A stretch of 64,000 bases of DNA from Cololabis saira (GCF_033807715.1 NC_084592.1:29577419-29641418); one strand, 5' to 3'. Positions 22,531 to 35,921 are shown, counted from the first letter of the stretch. The notes: a model not told the origin generated them from the letters alone. Program-made: numbers and translations.

Positions 22531-23907
22531 GAAAGAGACCAACCAAAAGTAAAAGCCCTCATATAATGTTGGGAGACCCAATCTGCTAAATATTGCAATA
22601 AAAAAGGCTTATTTAATGTCTTATGTCCCAGAACATATTGGATAATCTTGTCAGTATGACTAGCCAACAGGATGATGGTGTACATTTTTTAATAACTGCA
22701 CAAAAAGTATCCATGAGTTGTGGAATGCATGGTGTAGTTAGTGTAACATAGTTAGTAATTTCTAGCTAAATCAAAGCCACATTGATTCAACTATTTAAAA
22801 CATTCACTGCTGATGTCAGAGAGGTTTCTGTCAAATGCTATCTGAGTCAGTATACATATGGGTACTATTCAGTATTTACCACTGACACACTCCAACTCAT
22901 AACTGTTTGTTGTTAGTGGTAACTGCATCACAGCATTGGACACAGTTGCCATGAATAAAATAAAAATGTCCACCCCCTGCTGTGTGGGCTGGATTGGGAC
23001 TGGTAATGCATCACTTTCACAACTCTAGACCAAATTGTTGAAACAAACTACTACAACCACTCCCTTTTTGTTTCTACGATATTTGAGCATGATTCATTTT
23101 TTTATTTGTTTGTTATCATGGAATTATAAATGGAGAAGCCACATTTAGTGCAGTACTTTTGATGGACACATACTATCAATTCCACAAAGAAAAGAAAACG
23201 TATACATTTTATGAAAATAATCTTCATACATCATGTTTATGGATTTCTGACTGGGCTAGATTAACAACTGGGGATCCAAAGAAATCTGACCTCAAGGTAT
23301 ATTTACAGATACTCCTGTTGCATATTTTTCATAAATTTCCCCTCTTCTTGTTTGCTGTCAGTGTCTTCTGCCTCTCAGCTCTCTGTTAGACGTACACAGT
23401 TATCAAACAGCAGTTGGAAATCTGAAGGCTCTGCTTATGTGGTACAGAGATAAATCCTTTTCATTGCCAGCCATAAACACCTAAACGATTTCACAGTTGC
23501 TTTAAACATAGGGTCCCAAGTGTATATAATTTAAGTTGCTTGAATTGCATAGCTTCAGAGAATTTGCATGTATCTATGTGTTATAGTTATATGACTACCA
23601 TCAGGGAAATATGTTATCTTTCAAAAAGGTGTACATGAAATGTACACCTTGCCAATGAGCATGTACGTTTACATTTGAATGTGTAAATTTGACTCTTGTA
23701 AATTTCAGCATATTTTGTTATTCTGTGTATGCAGACTCATTTACAAGATGAAAAAAAGATTTTTACTGTTAACCAACAAAAAAAAATGTTTGGTAACCTC
23801 ATCTAGCTATTTTTGCCTAGTTCATGCATACTTATGATGCCAACTAAAATCGCTTTACATTCATTCTGATTAAATGTGTCCTTCCATCTTGTTTCAAATG
23901 TTATTAC
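22531..23907. other. Unassigned AT-rich sequence
   Basis: No feature could be supported; the reading frame at 23159-23389 has no recognisable domain. Confidence 0.45.
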
Positions 23908-23911
23908 TTAA

Positions 23912-24243
23912 AGGAGCATGAGGCAGGATTGAGGCAGGATTTATGAAAAAAATTTGTATATGTTTTAAGTTTTCTAGTAATAATGTCAGATGAAGCGTTC
24001 CAAACCAAAAAGAATGAGCCCTCTAGCGTATCTCTCCGTTGCCTTGAACAGGCTGTGTGCTGCAAAATGTGCTGCAATTGTGGGGCCGAATTTCCCGCGC
24101 TGTCCTGCGGATGTGACGTCAAATGACGCTGCATGCCCGTTCTCCCGTGCCGGCTTCGCTGTTGGCTGCAGTACCCCCGACGGCCGTCGTGGCGAAAGGT
24201 GGCGCTAATGAGTCTCATTTCTTAAAAGGAGCCTCATGCTCCT
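23912..24243 (+). mobile_element. TTAA-flanked MITE, copy 1
   Basis: The inverted termini aggagcatgaggc and gcctcatgctcct lie directly between TTAA at 23908-23911 and TTAA at 24244-24247. TTAA duplication is the signature of piggyBac-type transposition. The element is 332 bp. A second copy of the same family lies in opposite orientation at 53722-54031. A similar peptide can be read from both copies, but only because the DNA is repeated. Confidence 0.85.
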
Positions 24244-24771
24244 TTAAATGAGACCTGAAACACGGATTGTTGGAGCTAAAATGAGAACTACTCAATCAGA
24301 CATCTGCTGTCCATTGCTACCCACAAGGGGGTGGTTCATCTTTGCATGCATGCATTTATAATAATTTATAATAACATTTTACCAATTAAATAATATTCAC
24401 TGCTAGTATACTTATCAGGCAAGTGAAATCCAGTCCAAAACTGTCTTTTAATCAGCTGAAAATAAAGTTGCAGTAAAGTTTGATTTTTAAACACTCAATC
24501 ACATCCAATTTTATTTATAAAGTTTGAATGACAAAACAAATATTATCTGGATGCTTCCCGAGAGACCAAGAGCGTGACGCCCAAGCACATATTTTTAAAT
24601 GTTGAGTAAAAAAACAATGGCAAGTGAAAAAAAAAAAAAAAAAAGGCCAAACACTGGCAAGGGAAAACTCCCCTTTAAGAGGAAAAAAAACCTTGAGACG
24701 GACCTCGGGTCAGTGAAGATTGACTTGTGTTTGAAGCTTGTGGTCAGTCAAGGAACTGCATATCTTGGGAA
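24244..24771. other. Mostly unassigned; reverse-oriented L2-like UTR piece near 24650-24720
   Basis: gcaagggaaaactccccttt at 24656 resembles the reverse complement of the fish LINE-associated ttcctgttaaagggagtt block. The rest shows nothing. Confidence 0.4.
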
Positions 24772-25058
24772 TGTCACGGTTTTGTCATTTCCTGTTTTAT
24801 TTTGAAGCCCATGGCTGCGTCCGAAATTGCATACTTCGTATGCGCTATCCATACTCATTCCGGATAAATTTATTAGTATGGATTGATGGAGACTAGCTAA
24901 GCAGAAACTTCCCACAATGCAATGCAGCAGTTTGGTTTGGTTGCTAAGTGCTGCGCAGATACGTATATGTCATAAGTATAATGTATAATGTCATAAGTAT
25001 AATATTAAGTATAATGATATTATATTATATTAATATTATAATATTCGTATATAATAAT

Positions 25059-27368
25059 TAGGGCTGTCAAACAAATTATTTTTTTAACGCGATTAATCGC
25101 ATGTTGTCCATAGTTAACTCGCGATTAATCGCATATTAATTGCACATTTATTCACACATTTTTTGCTGTTCTAAATTACCTTAAGGTATTTTTTTTATGT
25201 TTTTAATACTGTTAACAACATGAGAAAGGGAAAATATGCTTGCTTTATGCCAATGTTTATTCAACTTTCCACAAAAAAAGCTTTTGACCTGAATGTAACA
25301 TTCCTTCATAAATACAAACACAATGTAGTCCCCAACTTTACACTTGTAAAGACTAACTTAAAGCGACACTACGTAACTTTTCCACCTTAATATCATATTT
25401 CCAGAGTCATTGTGATGGTACATCAACTTCCAACAGGTTTAATGACACCTCTGTCATGGTCTGGGGGGGTCTGTATCGCCTTCACTGGCACTATGTAACT
25501 TTGAGGAGCATGATAGGAACTCTGCCACACTAAAAAACTACAAATCTTTACGGCTTTGACTGCTTTACGCATACGTCACTTCCCCCTCCTTCCCGATTCG
25601 CAGTCGAGACGAAAATGGGCGGGGCCTGGAGCGCAGCTCCGCAGAAGCTGGTAACCCGTTGCTGTTGTGGCTGCAGCAGCTCCACACACAACAGACGTGG
25701 GGAAAAGATCGCTAATGGTTTAACTTTTCACCGGTTTCCTGCTCGGAGGCAGAACCACAGAGGCCAAGTATTTGATATAACAAAGTAAAAGAGTGAAAGA
25801 GTCGTCGGCTCGCTTGGATCGCTGCTGTAACGACCAAACACCTTCCACACAGTACCACAAACACTCACACAGACCGGGTCGGATCAAAACACGGGTTTTA
25901 TTCCCCACTTCGCCAGCTAAACACAGTTGCTGGCCAGCTCTCTGCGGTGCAATTAACCCCAATCTTCAGATAAAAATAGTTTGTTGAGGAAAAAATATTA
26001 ACTCTTATTTGTAGCCGCAGAGGAAAAAAGTAATCTCACGAGGAAAACAAAAATATTGCTCACGCCTCGGAGCCTCTTCAACATAATATAGCAGTCAAAA
26101 AAAAAGAAAAGTAAGAGGGATACAAAACATGTACTGTATGTTGTACTATTATACAAATTAATTGAAACACATGGCGAGTCGAACATTTACCAAAGCAGCT
26201 GCCAAACACTCCTAAACAAGGTAGCCGGAGACGGTGGTTCTGCAGAACTGCGGCAGTAATCCCTTATAAAGAGTGGCGCTCCGACGAGGAGCTTCATTCT
26301 TTAGTAGGGATTTCATATGGATCCAGACCGTTAATAATCATTATTTTCTCCATATACCGCTCCCTGGCTTCCTTGTTTAAGGTATCCAAGTAAATTCCAG
26401 TTCCTTTCCAGCAGTTTAATATCTTTTTTTTTTGCTTTCCGTCTGTTCACTTGGTGAAACAGAAAAGCGTCCCGTCTTCTCTCATCAAAACAAATGCACG
26501 CGACGGGACAGGAGTTTTCCGGCAGTACGCGCTGGTGCTCATGGGAAGCGTAGTGTTCTTTCTGGTAAAACACTACCGCTTTTGTCCAAAAGATGCCGCC
26601 AAACTCAGAAAAGCTGAAAGTTACGTTGTGCTGCTTTAAGATTCCTTGTTTTTTTAAGCAGCACAATGTAAAACAATGAACCATATGCATCATAAACATT
26701 GTACAAGAAGTGCATTGGTCAGTTAAATTTTCCATGTAACTATGTCTAACCTCATATGGAGGAAAATAAAAGGCTAAAAAATATCCCCTTCTCCTAAAGC
26801 CTGGATTAAGTGGGATCAAAACAGGGATACAAAAAAAAAATCACAAACAAATAAAGTGCACATACGACAGCAGGGAGAGTAACTCAACCTATAAAGAGCA
26901 GTCAGGCTATAATTAGCTAATACTTTAGCTAATTAAATCTTCGGAACAGATCTCTCTTTGATCATCTAATGTATTCAGGTGAGGAACCAGCCTCCTTGCC
27001 TCACATCTATTGTCTGCTTTTGACGGGCAGTAGACGGGGGGGGGCTCTCTCTGCATCGGTCGTGTTTGGAGTACTTCGATAGTAATTCATTTCAAATCGA
27101 CAGTACATGCAAATAACTTTAGTCTTGTCCAGCGAACCATCTGGGCATCTTTTTGAAAGTGAACTAGCCGTTCAAAAGTCCCTTTTCATTCTCCATCTTT
27201 CAGTTCACCAGATTTTTCCTCAGGCTACGGGTGCCGTCGTCGGCCGGAACTTATACGATGCGCTTTTTTTTTTTTTATCCTGCGTGTTAAAAAAATTGTT
27301 GGCGTTAAGAGGACATGAAGTTAACGCGTTATTAACGCGTTATTAACGCGTTAACTTTGACAGCCCTA
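25059..27368. mobile_element. Non-autonomous hAT element (third level of nest)
   Basis: The ends tagggctgtcaa (25059-25070) and ttgacagcccta (27357-27368) are flanked by a perfect 8-bp TSD, ataataat, at 25051-25058 and 27369-27376. The termini match the autonomous hAT at 3281-6431, and both share subterminal gcgattaatcgc motifs. It contains no transposase; its interior is largely the TTAA element at 25362-26635. Mobilisation by the related transposase is inferred. Confidence 0.88.
25362..26635. mobile_element. TTAA-flanked non-autonomous element (fourth level of nest)
   Basis: Left end agcgacactacgtaactttt and right end gttacgttgtgctgct are inverted with a few mismatches. TTAA lies at 25358-25361 and 26636-26639. 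The 1.27-kb interior has no transposase and no domain in any frame. Its centre is locally GC-rich (gggcggggcctggagcgcag near 25617). A piggyBac-like class is inferred from the TTAA duplication. Confidence 0.7.
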
Positions 27369-27952
27369 ATAATAATATTATATAACATCATCTTGTTTCG
27401 CCCAGGATAAATGGGAAAGAGCAGAGCGGTGCGCCGCTACTGCTGCTGTGACAGGGGTTGTTACCATGGTAACACCCCCCCCCCCAACGCCCCCCCTCAA
27501 CGGCAGGAAGTGACGTGTGCACTCTGAGTAGTATGTCCGAATTAATGCATACTACTGATATTTACTCAAAAGTGTGCCGAACTTAAGTATCCTTTTTGAG
27601 TATATACTGTTTAGTATGGCATTTCGGACGCACCGCATGTCTTTGTGTTTGAGATCTTGTTTGACCTTCCTGTTTCCCATCTGCCCTGATCGTCTGCACC
27701 TGTGTCTCGTTAACCCTTGTGTATATCTTATCTAGTCTTGTCTTTCCCTTGCTCCCTGCTGGTCCGTACTGTTTGTTCCTCCGTGTTTTCCACATCAAGT
27801 TTTTTTAGTTTTTCTTGGTCACGTTCATGTTCTGGTTTTTGTATTTTGCACTGCAGTGCTTTTGGTTTTGTTTTGACAAATAAATCACAGTTTTTGGGAA
27901 CTCCTGCCTTCTGGTCTCCTGCATCTGGGTCCTCACATTCCACTCCCTGACA

Positions 27953-28424
27953 TTCACTCCAAATGTAAATTTATTTTCTTGGTCCATTTGTTTTTGAGAT
28001 GGAGTTATTTGCTCTTGTGCAATATCCGTTGTTTTTCTTTCTCCTTTTCCTTAAGTTTCACATTACACATTTAAACAGACTTGCTGATGCAAGCTCACGT
28101 TGTGTTGACAGATATACTGTCTTGTACGGTTTTGAATACTGGGTGCTGAAAAAGAAATGCTGAAAGAGAGAACTGTGATCTTTTGCTGCTGGCCATTGTT
28201 CTTTGGATTCCAGCAAGCCACTGTTAACTTTTCAACGCTATCAGTCATTTTGTGAAAACACGCGACTGCTGGGCTTAAGTTTCAGGTCAACAAAGCAAGC
28301 CAATATTATACAGTAATTTGTGTTGCATGTAAAACGAACACTTAAAAAGCCAAAAACACCAAATGAATATAAAGGATGTTTTGTGCTGTGCTGTGTTGTG
28401 CATTGCAATTTCAGAGGCAGTATA
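27953..28424. other. Unassigned sequence
   Basis: No feature could be supported. Confidence 0.45.
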
Positions 28425-29480
28425 GTAGGAAGTATGAGAACCCTTTGGAATTAACTTGGCTTCTGCATTAATTTGCTATACAGTTTAATTTGATTTTCAT
28501 GAAGGTCACAATCATAGACGAACACGATGTGCTTAAGCTGATAGCACACAAACACATAAAGATTTACAATTGGAAAAGTAAGTGAACCCATGGCCTAATT
28601 TAATGAAAGCTAATTAGAGTCAGCAGTTTGCACATTTTGAGACAAATTAATACATTTAGTTTGGGTGGTGTGGTTTAGAACTACTTTGATAAAAGATATT
28701 CATTGATTTTATGTGTACTGTTCAGATGCTGTGCTGATGTCAAAAAACATCTGCTGAAGTGAATCATACAGTACCAGAAAGATCTCTGTGGACATGCAAT
28801 CAGGTGAAGTTGAAGTGGGGGGGCAAAAAATATTGGTACACACCTGTATCATGCTTCAGCTTCTGCAAAAAATATTGCAGAAGCTTGCTAAAGACCAACT
28901 TGGCAGTTTGGACTGGTACAGGGAAAATGTTTTATGGGGTCATGACACTGAACTTTAATTGATGAAAAATGCTCAGCACAAAGCTTGGTGCAAAAAGGGC
29001 AACATTTACCAACATCATAAAATAAAAATTAATTAATAACAAACAACCAAAACAAAAACAAAAACGGTTAAATGTTGGAGAAAGCTTCATTATTTTGACT
29101 TTTTTTGCCATAGGTTCTGGAATCCTTTTAAACATCAAGGGGAAATTGAATTCACAATAATTTATTCACAAAAAACATCCTACATTATGTCAGAGTGGCT
29201 CCTTAGTAAACGGTGATGCAGCAGGACAGTGAGCTTAAACACTGAAGTAAAACCACCAGAGTGTGGCATTAAAAAAAAATGGGAAAAAAATCACATTTTG
29301 TATCGGCCTATCAGGATCCGGTCCTTAACCCCACAGAGATGCAGTAGAATGACCTCATTAGGGCCGTTCACAACGGACATCCATCAAAGGTATTAAATTG
29401 AAGCAGTTCTGTAAAGACAAATGGTCAAATATTCCACCTGAAAGTATGCAGGTCTGATCCAGAGCTCCTAAAGGGCTTGC
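28425..29480 (+). pseudogene. Decayed Tc1-like element of another lineage
   Basis: The left part (gaaccctttggaattaactt onwards, from about 28438) is the 5' end type of a widespread fish Tc1 lineage. At 29310-29460 the transposase C-terminus is recognisable: a YQDPVLNPTEMQ-like remnant of the SPDLNPIE block, then an NDL...AVHNGHPSKVLN-like string. Stops and indels break the frame. No right inverted repeat was seen. A short unexplained stretch with ttggtacacacctgtatcat (28833) lies inside. Confidence 0.65.
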
Positions 29481-30905
29481 TTGAAGACTAGCTATTTTTT
29501 TCTACAAGTGACTGTGTGTTCAGTGAAGATGCAAGAAATTATATATTCTTTAGGTGTTATCTTTTTATGCACAATCTGTTTGTTTATTATTGTGACTTAA
29601 TTGTGACTAAACCTGTCACTGAGAGTGTAAATATGTATGCTCTTAAGTACAGTAATACATGCATAACCTTCATTCTGCCAAGAGATTTCCTCAGCTCTCA
29701 TGACACTATTCTCAGTTAAACTTACAAAATGAGTTGCTCAAATAGATTCCTCAAAAAAGCTAATATTCTGTGAAGGTCCAGGGAACAGAGCCATCTGGCA
29801 CACACAACGTCTAAACCGTACACTTTTACCAGCTCTTCATTCTGTGATTGCTCTTTAAATAATATCCGTAATCAATTCCTTACCTTAACAATTATGTTGT
29901 CAGATGAGACGTCTGGTTTCAATAGTGAAAAATGATAAACACTGTTTATGCTATCCAGCCAGAATCAAATCACAACATAAATGCATCAATCTGGAACCCA
30001 TTAACAAATGACAATCTCCAGCTCATGAAGAAATAGCGAGTATGATTGCTGTTGCAGCTTGAATAACTCAATCTGTGCTCTTGCTACAAACTAAACGGAC
30101 ACATGTTTGAATCATTCCCACCATGAGAGAAGAAGTGATTTTTATGGAGCATCATGTAGATAATTAGGAGCCCCCTGGAAAGGGTAAATCATGAAAATCA
30201 GAATCATTTAAAAATTAAATTTGTTTACAGTACATGAACTAAAATTTGGGACAGGTAACGGAAGTGTCAAAGGTTTATCATGCTTTAGATTCACCAGGCA
30301 CACAACGGTTTGGTTGACCATGTGATTAATATCTCAAAATATTCATTGTGAGGCTTTGGGTCTTTCAAATATGAAAAGCACCCAGTTTTGTGAAAATTAT
30401 TGGAGGAGTGTCTCAAAAATATGTGTGACAAAAATCAACTGAAACATTTTGCTAAAAAAAAGATCTGTCATCTAAGCAGACAAAGAAACTGCTAAAAAAA
30501 CTTGGGCAGGAGGAATTAATTTATCACACTTCCTTCTTACTTCTGTTGCAGTTACATACACTCTTCTTATACATACTCAATAGTTTATCGTAATGCCAAC
30601 AAGTTGCATTGGCAGAGCAGACAGGCTCAATGACTGGGGACACAGTAGGAACAGGGGTGGGTTAAAAAGAGCAGTTTCATTTGAGATAGCTGCCAACAAA
30701 TGTGTATTCTGCAAAAAGTAAAACTAATGTTAAGATTTGTATTGCATTTGCTTGAACAGTTGAGGAAAGAGAAAAGGGTGAGTATCCTTTGTGGCATGTG
30801 ACTAGCTATTCTTTATAGTTACCCATATAGATAATGAGCATAAAAGAAGCAGTTAAAGTTTACACTCTCATTAACAGTAGTAAATTAATTAATAAAAAAA
30901 AAAAA
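29481..30905. other. Unassigned AT-rich sequence
   Basis: No feature could be supported. Confidence 0.45.
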
Positions 30906-30909
30906 CACC

Positions 30910-31213
30910 AACCTCCTCTATCAGCCCCGCACATGACTCCGCTCCATGGGAGACCGAGCCTTCTGCTCCGCTGCCCCCCACATCTGGAACTCCCTCCCCT
31001 ACGTCAACCCCAGTCTGTGGACACTTTTAAAAAGGGGCTTAAAACTTTTTTGTTCAGGAAGGCTTTCCCTGGTCTTTCATAGATGTATTTATTGTCTCTG
31101 TGCTTTTACTTCTGGTTTCTTATGTGTCTTTTATTGATTATTTTGTTTGTTGGTTTCTGTAGCACTTTGAGATTATTTTATGAAAAGTGCTTTTTACAAA
31201 TAAAATGTATTAT
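30910..31213 (+). pseudogene. L2-like LINE 3' end (ORF2 C-terminus and 3' UTR)
   Basis: The C-terminus of an L2-type ORF2 is visible: GDRAFCSAAPHIWNSLP, then after a frameshift SVDTFKKGLKTFLFRKAF and a stop at about 31080. The 3' UTR has the L2-like pattern gtagcactttgagatt...aaaagtgctttttacaaataa and ends at tgtattatta. It is 5' truncated, as usual for LINE copies. Retrotransposition by target-primed reverse transcription is family knowledge. This fragment is dead. Confidence 0.8.
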
Positions 31214-32270
<1,057 letters not shown>

Positions 32271-33111
32271 ATTACCTGAGTTACGAGTGCGCTGCCGAAA
32301 AATATTCAGTTCTACACCAAACAGTATCTGTCCATCCGTTTCGACAGAGATTGTGGAGTGAATAAAATACACTTTAATTACACTTTAATTTTAGCAATTA
32401 GAATTAGAAGACACAAGACCTGCTGTTTGTCTAATAAAGGGGCATGTAATTCAGGGAAAGAACCAGAAAACAATTCTTCAGTGAGGGACTTTGTTTCTAA
32501 ACACCTCAGATGTAACACACCTGAAGGTCTTTATTATAATGTCAGAGCATGACCTTGCCAGAAATAATGACAAGTGACAAGAGCATATCTCTAAATAGAG
32601 GGGGGGGTGTGTCCCCTCAAGACGAGGCTTCACCTTAAAACGGGTTTCTTCTGTCTTAATTAATTAATTAATTAATTAAACCATAAAAAATAAAATAGGT
32701 CCAGCAATTATCTTGTAGCTACAGCAAACACTACCACATAAACAACAGGTTCTGTTATTTTATCCATCACTTTTGCTATGGATGACTAAGACATTGAACA
32801 TAATAATTGAAACAGTATTTTGGTATTCAAGAAAGTGGGTTTTGCTAATGACATGTGTAGCACTTGTACTTAGAAAACTGCAAAATAGTATAGGCTACTA
32901 AGACCTAGGTTCTGAGGAGCAAGAATATGGTTATAGTAAACAACAGACAATTTTATTACCGTAACAAACACACAAAATATATATATTATCACAATTACAG
33001 TGACTGGAATTATATAACTAATTATATAACCCAAAATAAAATAGAGCTCTTTTCTAAAATAAAATAAAATAAGGAATAATTCCCTTCTAACCCTTGTTCA
33101 GTTCTTTTTTT
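32271..33111. other. Unassigned AT-rich sequence
   Basis: Only a short taat tandem (about 32659-32680) is notable. Confidence 0.45.
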
Positions 33112-33592
33112 TATCCCTGTTTTTTTTCCCCATTTTTACCACCCAGTTCTCCTACCTAAGTCAGTCCTGGGCATTTCTCACCCTCTACCAACCCCAGGAG
33201 ACCCATACTGAGCTCTAGTCTCCTCCTTAACTTGAGGAGTGAACCAGCTGCTTCTTTTCACCAGACAGGGTGGGGCTTCTCCGGCCGGACGTAGTGCGTG
33301 GAAAGATCACGTTATTCTGGCCAGATCCTCCCCACCCCACCTGGTGCACTGGCCAGAGGGCACCAGAGGGTTTTTGTGAGGGTAGCTCACTTTAGCTACC
33401 CAAGAGAACACGGGGAGAACATGCAAACTCCATACAGAAAGGCCCTTTCGCCAACCCCACCCAGGGTGTGGGTGATGAAGTCATGGGGGAACTTAGTTCA
33501 GCCGTCTCACAGCTAGAAGTGTCCTGGGTTCAATTCCCGCCGGGGACACTGTGGGTGCTGAGTGCGTGTTACCAGCTGCACCGTGCCCCTTC
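33112..33592 (-). mobile_element. tRNA-derived SINE, second copy of the 15-546 family
   Basis: It is in the same orientation and matches 25-546 in block order: accagacagggtggggcttc, gatcacgttattctggcc, ggtagctcac, gagaacatgcaaactcc. In the tRNA-like head the sense orientation differs locally (gtcctgggttcaattcccgc is on the plus strand), so the head looks inverted relative to the first copy. A TSD is not clear; ttcag occurs near both ends. Confidence 0.7.
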
Positions 33593-34185
33593 AGCCTTCT
33601 TGTGCTGTTCTGTGTCTCTTACAGTATGTACACTACCCGGGTAGGTATAAGTGTAGGTGTATTTCCTTAGCTGGGAAATCCTGAGAGTTTGAAGATGATC
33701 TCACTGTCAATCCCTGCAGCAGCTGGCCAGTCTACTAACAGGAAACTTCAAAGCATCGTTCGTGGGTCTGGCTCGCCATCACTTCATTCATTCAATCGAA
33801 GGCTCTCAAAAACCGGTCGGAGTTCCATCATTATCCAGCCCCATCAATGTAAGCGATTCACTCAGCAATACTGCACTATACAGCACTCTCTCCTGCACAT
33901 TTTATCATCTCATCTCTCCTTTTTCTTTATAATTTCACCTTTACTCATAAATCCTTACTGTTCACATGCATGGACACTCTCCTTCTCTTTCTTTTTCCTG
34001 CATGCTTGTTAATCATATCAAACACCAGCGGAGGGTCAGGTCTGCCGTCCCTTCGGGTGCTGCCGAGGATCAAAAAAATGACTTATGCAACGTTAAACCT
34101 TTAGTGACCATACACTTTTAATGTGTGGGTTACACATGGTTTATTTAAAATAAGAGTAGACAAACCTTAAGCCTTACATGACCTT
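33593..34185. other. Unassigned sequence
   Basis: A fragment near 34020-34070 (agcggagggtcaggtctgcc) may be old repeat, but nothing could be supported. Confidence 0.4.
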
Positions 34186-34545
34186 GCCCCAACTTACATC
34201 TCAAACTTGTTGACCTAGGATGTGCCCTCTTCCCCACTGAGATCCACAGAAACTTCCCATCTAACTATCCCCAGATCAAATTTTGGTTACAAAAGGATAT
34301 TGAGCTTTTTCCATTACAAGCCTCCACCTTATGGACCTGTTTAATCGCTTCACGCAGGCACACAACATCACTTGATGCTTTTAAATCCCTGCTTAAAAAG
34401 TTAATTTTTTTGGTGGGCTTTCTTCATGTTTGTTTATACATCTGGTTCAAACTGTTTACTGGCTTTAATTTTCCACTCCTATGTTAAGCACTATGTAACG
34501 TTGTTTAGAAAATTGCTGTATAAATATAGTTTAATTCTTATTCAT
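34186..34545 (+). pseudogene. L2-like LINE 3' end, second copy
   Basis: The terminal ORF2 region is suggested by codons around tcacttgatgcttttaaatc...ctgcttaaaaagtta (a SLDAFKSLLKKL-like string, about 34368-34405). It is followed by the 3' UTR tail aagcactatgtaacgttgtt...gctgtataaatatagttta. It is more diverged than 30910-31213. Confidence 0.65.
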
Positions 34546-35026
34546 TGTCACATTTTTGGTTCCAAAAAGCACAAAGTATTTTGATAGTCATGAAAACATA
34601 ACCTCTTAATTTAGCCCAACAAAACATATTCCTTTCCAGGTTATGTTTAGTCCACGTTGATCACAGTTGGGGTCTGGCCATTGTACTGTACATTGTGAGT
34701 AATATGACCCCTGCTATCTTATCCTGGCAAGTTTTTGGTGGTGAGTTTTTGTTGTAAAATTTTCAATACATATAAACAACATTCTGCAGCCTGATTTTTC
34801 AAATAATATACATCTATACAGAAAAACAAGTTGTCTATCGCATCTCCTTTTTTGCCACCATAGGCTTTTTGCAAGGCACTGAGTATGCTGAACATGATGC
34901 CAAGATAATTGCTTGCTGGTCAGTGCACAAGGTTTGTATAGCAAAAGCAAGGAAATTGGACTCCAGTTGGAAGGGAAGTTTTTTTACTAAGTACAACATA
35001 AATCATATTCACTCTAAAATATGTAC
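34546..35026. other. Unassigned sequence
   Basis: No feature could be supported. Confidence 0.45.
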
Positions 35027-35034
35027 ATTACACC

Positions 35035-35250
35035 ATTGGTCCCCCAACACTGGTCCTCAGGACCCACTGTCCTGCATGTTTTAGATGTTGCCATGCTTCA
35101 GCACATCTGATTCGGAATAATGGTCACCACCAGCTTGTAATCAAGGTCTGCACAACTCTGTTAATGACACAGCCAATTCTTTCACAGCAGGGTAGCATCT
35201 AAAACATACAGTACAGTGGGCCCCCAAGGACCAAGGTTGGGGGCCACTGC
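35035..35250. mobile_element. Short hAT-type MITE
   Basis: A perfect 8-bp TSD, attacacc, lies at 35027-35034 and 35251-35258. The inverted ends are ggtcccccaacactggtcct and, at the right, accaaggttgggggcc. The inner arms with ctgcatgttttagatg and catctaaaacatacag are also inverted. Related 0.2-kb elements lie at 37097-37320, 44809-45033, 52516-52660 and 53043-53636. Confidence 0.85.
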
Positions 35251-35258
35251 ATTACACC

Positions 35259-35904
35259 AGGTTACTGATATCCGGAGAGTTTTCTTCTTCGAAGAATGTA
35301 CCCCCGAAGTAGGGCTGGCTCATTTGACACAGACATTTCGGCGCTTGTTGGTGCCTGATTGCTGCAGGATAAGGTTAATTGCTGCTGGGAGGAATGGTGG
35401 TGGTACAGCGTACTTTTGTTAATACAGTAATCCCTCGCTATACCGAGGTTCACCTTTCACGGTCTCGCTGCTTCATGGATTTGCATTGTGAATTGTGTTC
35501 TGCATTCTGATTGGCTAAACAGTCTCCCCGCTTCTTCATTCCAGTATGTCAAAAACATTACGGTTTAATATGTACTGTACATGTACTTAAAACAGCTTGC
35601 CAAATTTAAGTTTGCAAATTTTCTCAAAACCCATAATGTCGACAAAACGTTCTGCACCGATTCTCCCGTTCAAATCCAATTACTTGGGTCGCAGTGGGGC
35701 GGTGCTGATCTCCGCAATTTGAAGCCTTGTATAATAAATGTAAAAAAAAAATAAAGGTTACTACTTAACGGATTTCACCTCTTATGGGTTCTTTTTGGAA
35801 CGTAACCCCCGCGAAAAATTAGGGATTACTGTAAATAACTTTCACCCACTACCATTGGGTATTTTTGTTACTTCCCTTTTTCCCCGAGCCACTCGTAACA
35901 TAAG
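35259..35904 (+). mobile_element. Probable 5' LTR of a retroelement, split by a Tigger-like MITE
   Basis: Sequence directly upstream of a primer-binding site is expected to be the 5' LTR. The candidate consists of about 35259-35424 and 35832-35904, interrupted by the MITE at 35425-35831. No second LTR is in the window, so the 5' border is unknown. The 3' border is near cgtaaca at 35900. Confidence 0.45.
35425..35831. mobile_element. Tigger/pogo-like MITE
   Basis: It is flanked by TA at 35423-35424 and 35832-35833. The inverted ends are cagtaatccctcgc and, at the right, attagggattactg. The subterminal ggaacgtaacccccgcg is typical of Tigger-like ends. At 407 bp with no transposase it is non-autonomous. 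Confidence 0.85.
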
Positions 35905-35921
35905 TGGGGGCTCGTCCGGGA
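35905..35921 (+). promoter_or_regulatory. Retroelement primer-binding site, tRNA-Pro type
   Basis: tgggggctcgtccggga is complementary to the 3' end of vertebrate tRNA-Pro (17 of the usual 18 bases). Such a site would prime minus-strand DNA synthesis right after a 5' LTR. Position and length fit; function is inferred. Confidence 0.7.

Larger units (their letters stand above)
24813..27634. mobile_element. MITE inside the LTR (second level of nest)
   Basis: The left end gctgcgtccgaaattgcata and the right end ggcatttcggacgcacc are inverted. Only about 0.5 kb of this element is its own sequence, 24813-25050 and 27377-27634. The rest is the hAT element inserted into it. catg occurs at both outer junctions, but a proper TSD is not certain. 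Confidence 0.65.
24772..27952 (+). mobile_element. Solo LTR of a Ty3/gypsy-like element, interrupted by a nest
   Basis: The left part begins tgtcacggttttgtcatttc (24772) and the right part (27636-27952) runs through a cytosine/thymine-rich promoter-like segment, an aataaa at about 27880, and ends cactccctgaca. TGTCA...TGACA are the inverted ends expected of such LTRs. No internal coding region and no partner LTR are present, so it is read as a solo LTR. A 5-bp TSD is not apparent. Everything from about 24813 to 27634 is later insertion. Confidence 0.65.

Noticed and set aside
23990..24208. A peptide conserved with 53698-53964
   Set aside because: The apparent conservation is because both lie in copies of one TTAA MITE; no sign of coding constraint.
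26331..26819. A 162-residue minus-strand frame
   Set aside because: It crosses the border between the TTAA element and the surrounding hAT element, so it cannot be one ancestral gene, and has no recognisable domain.
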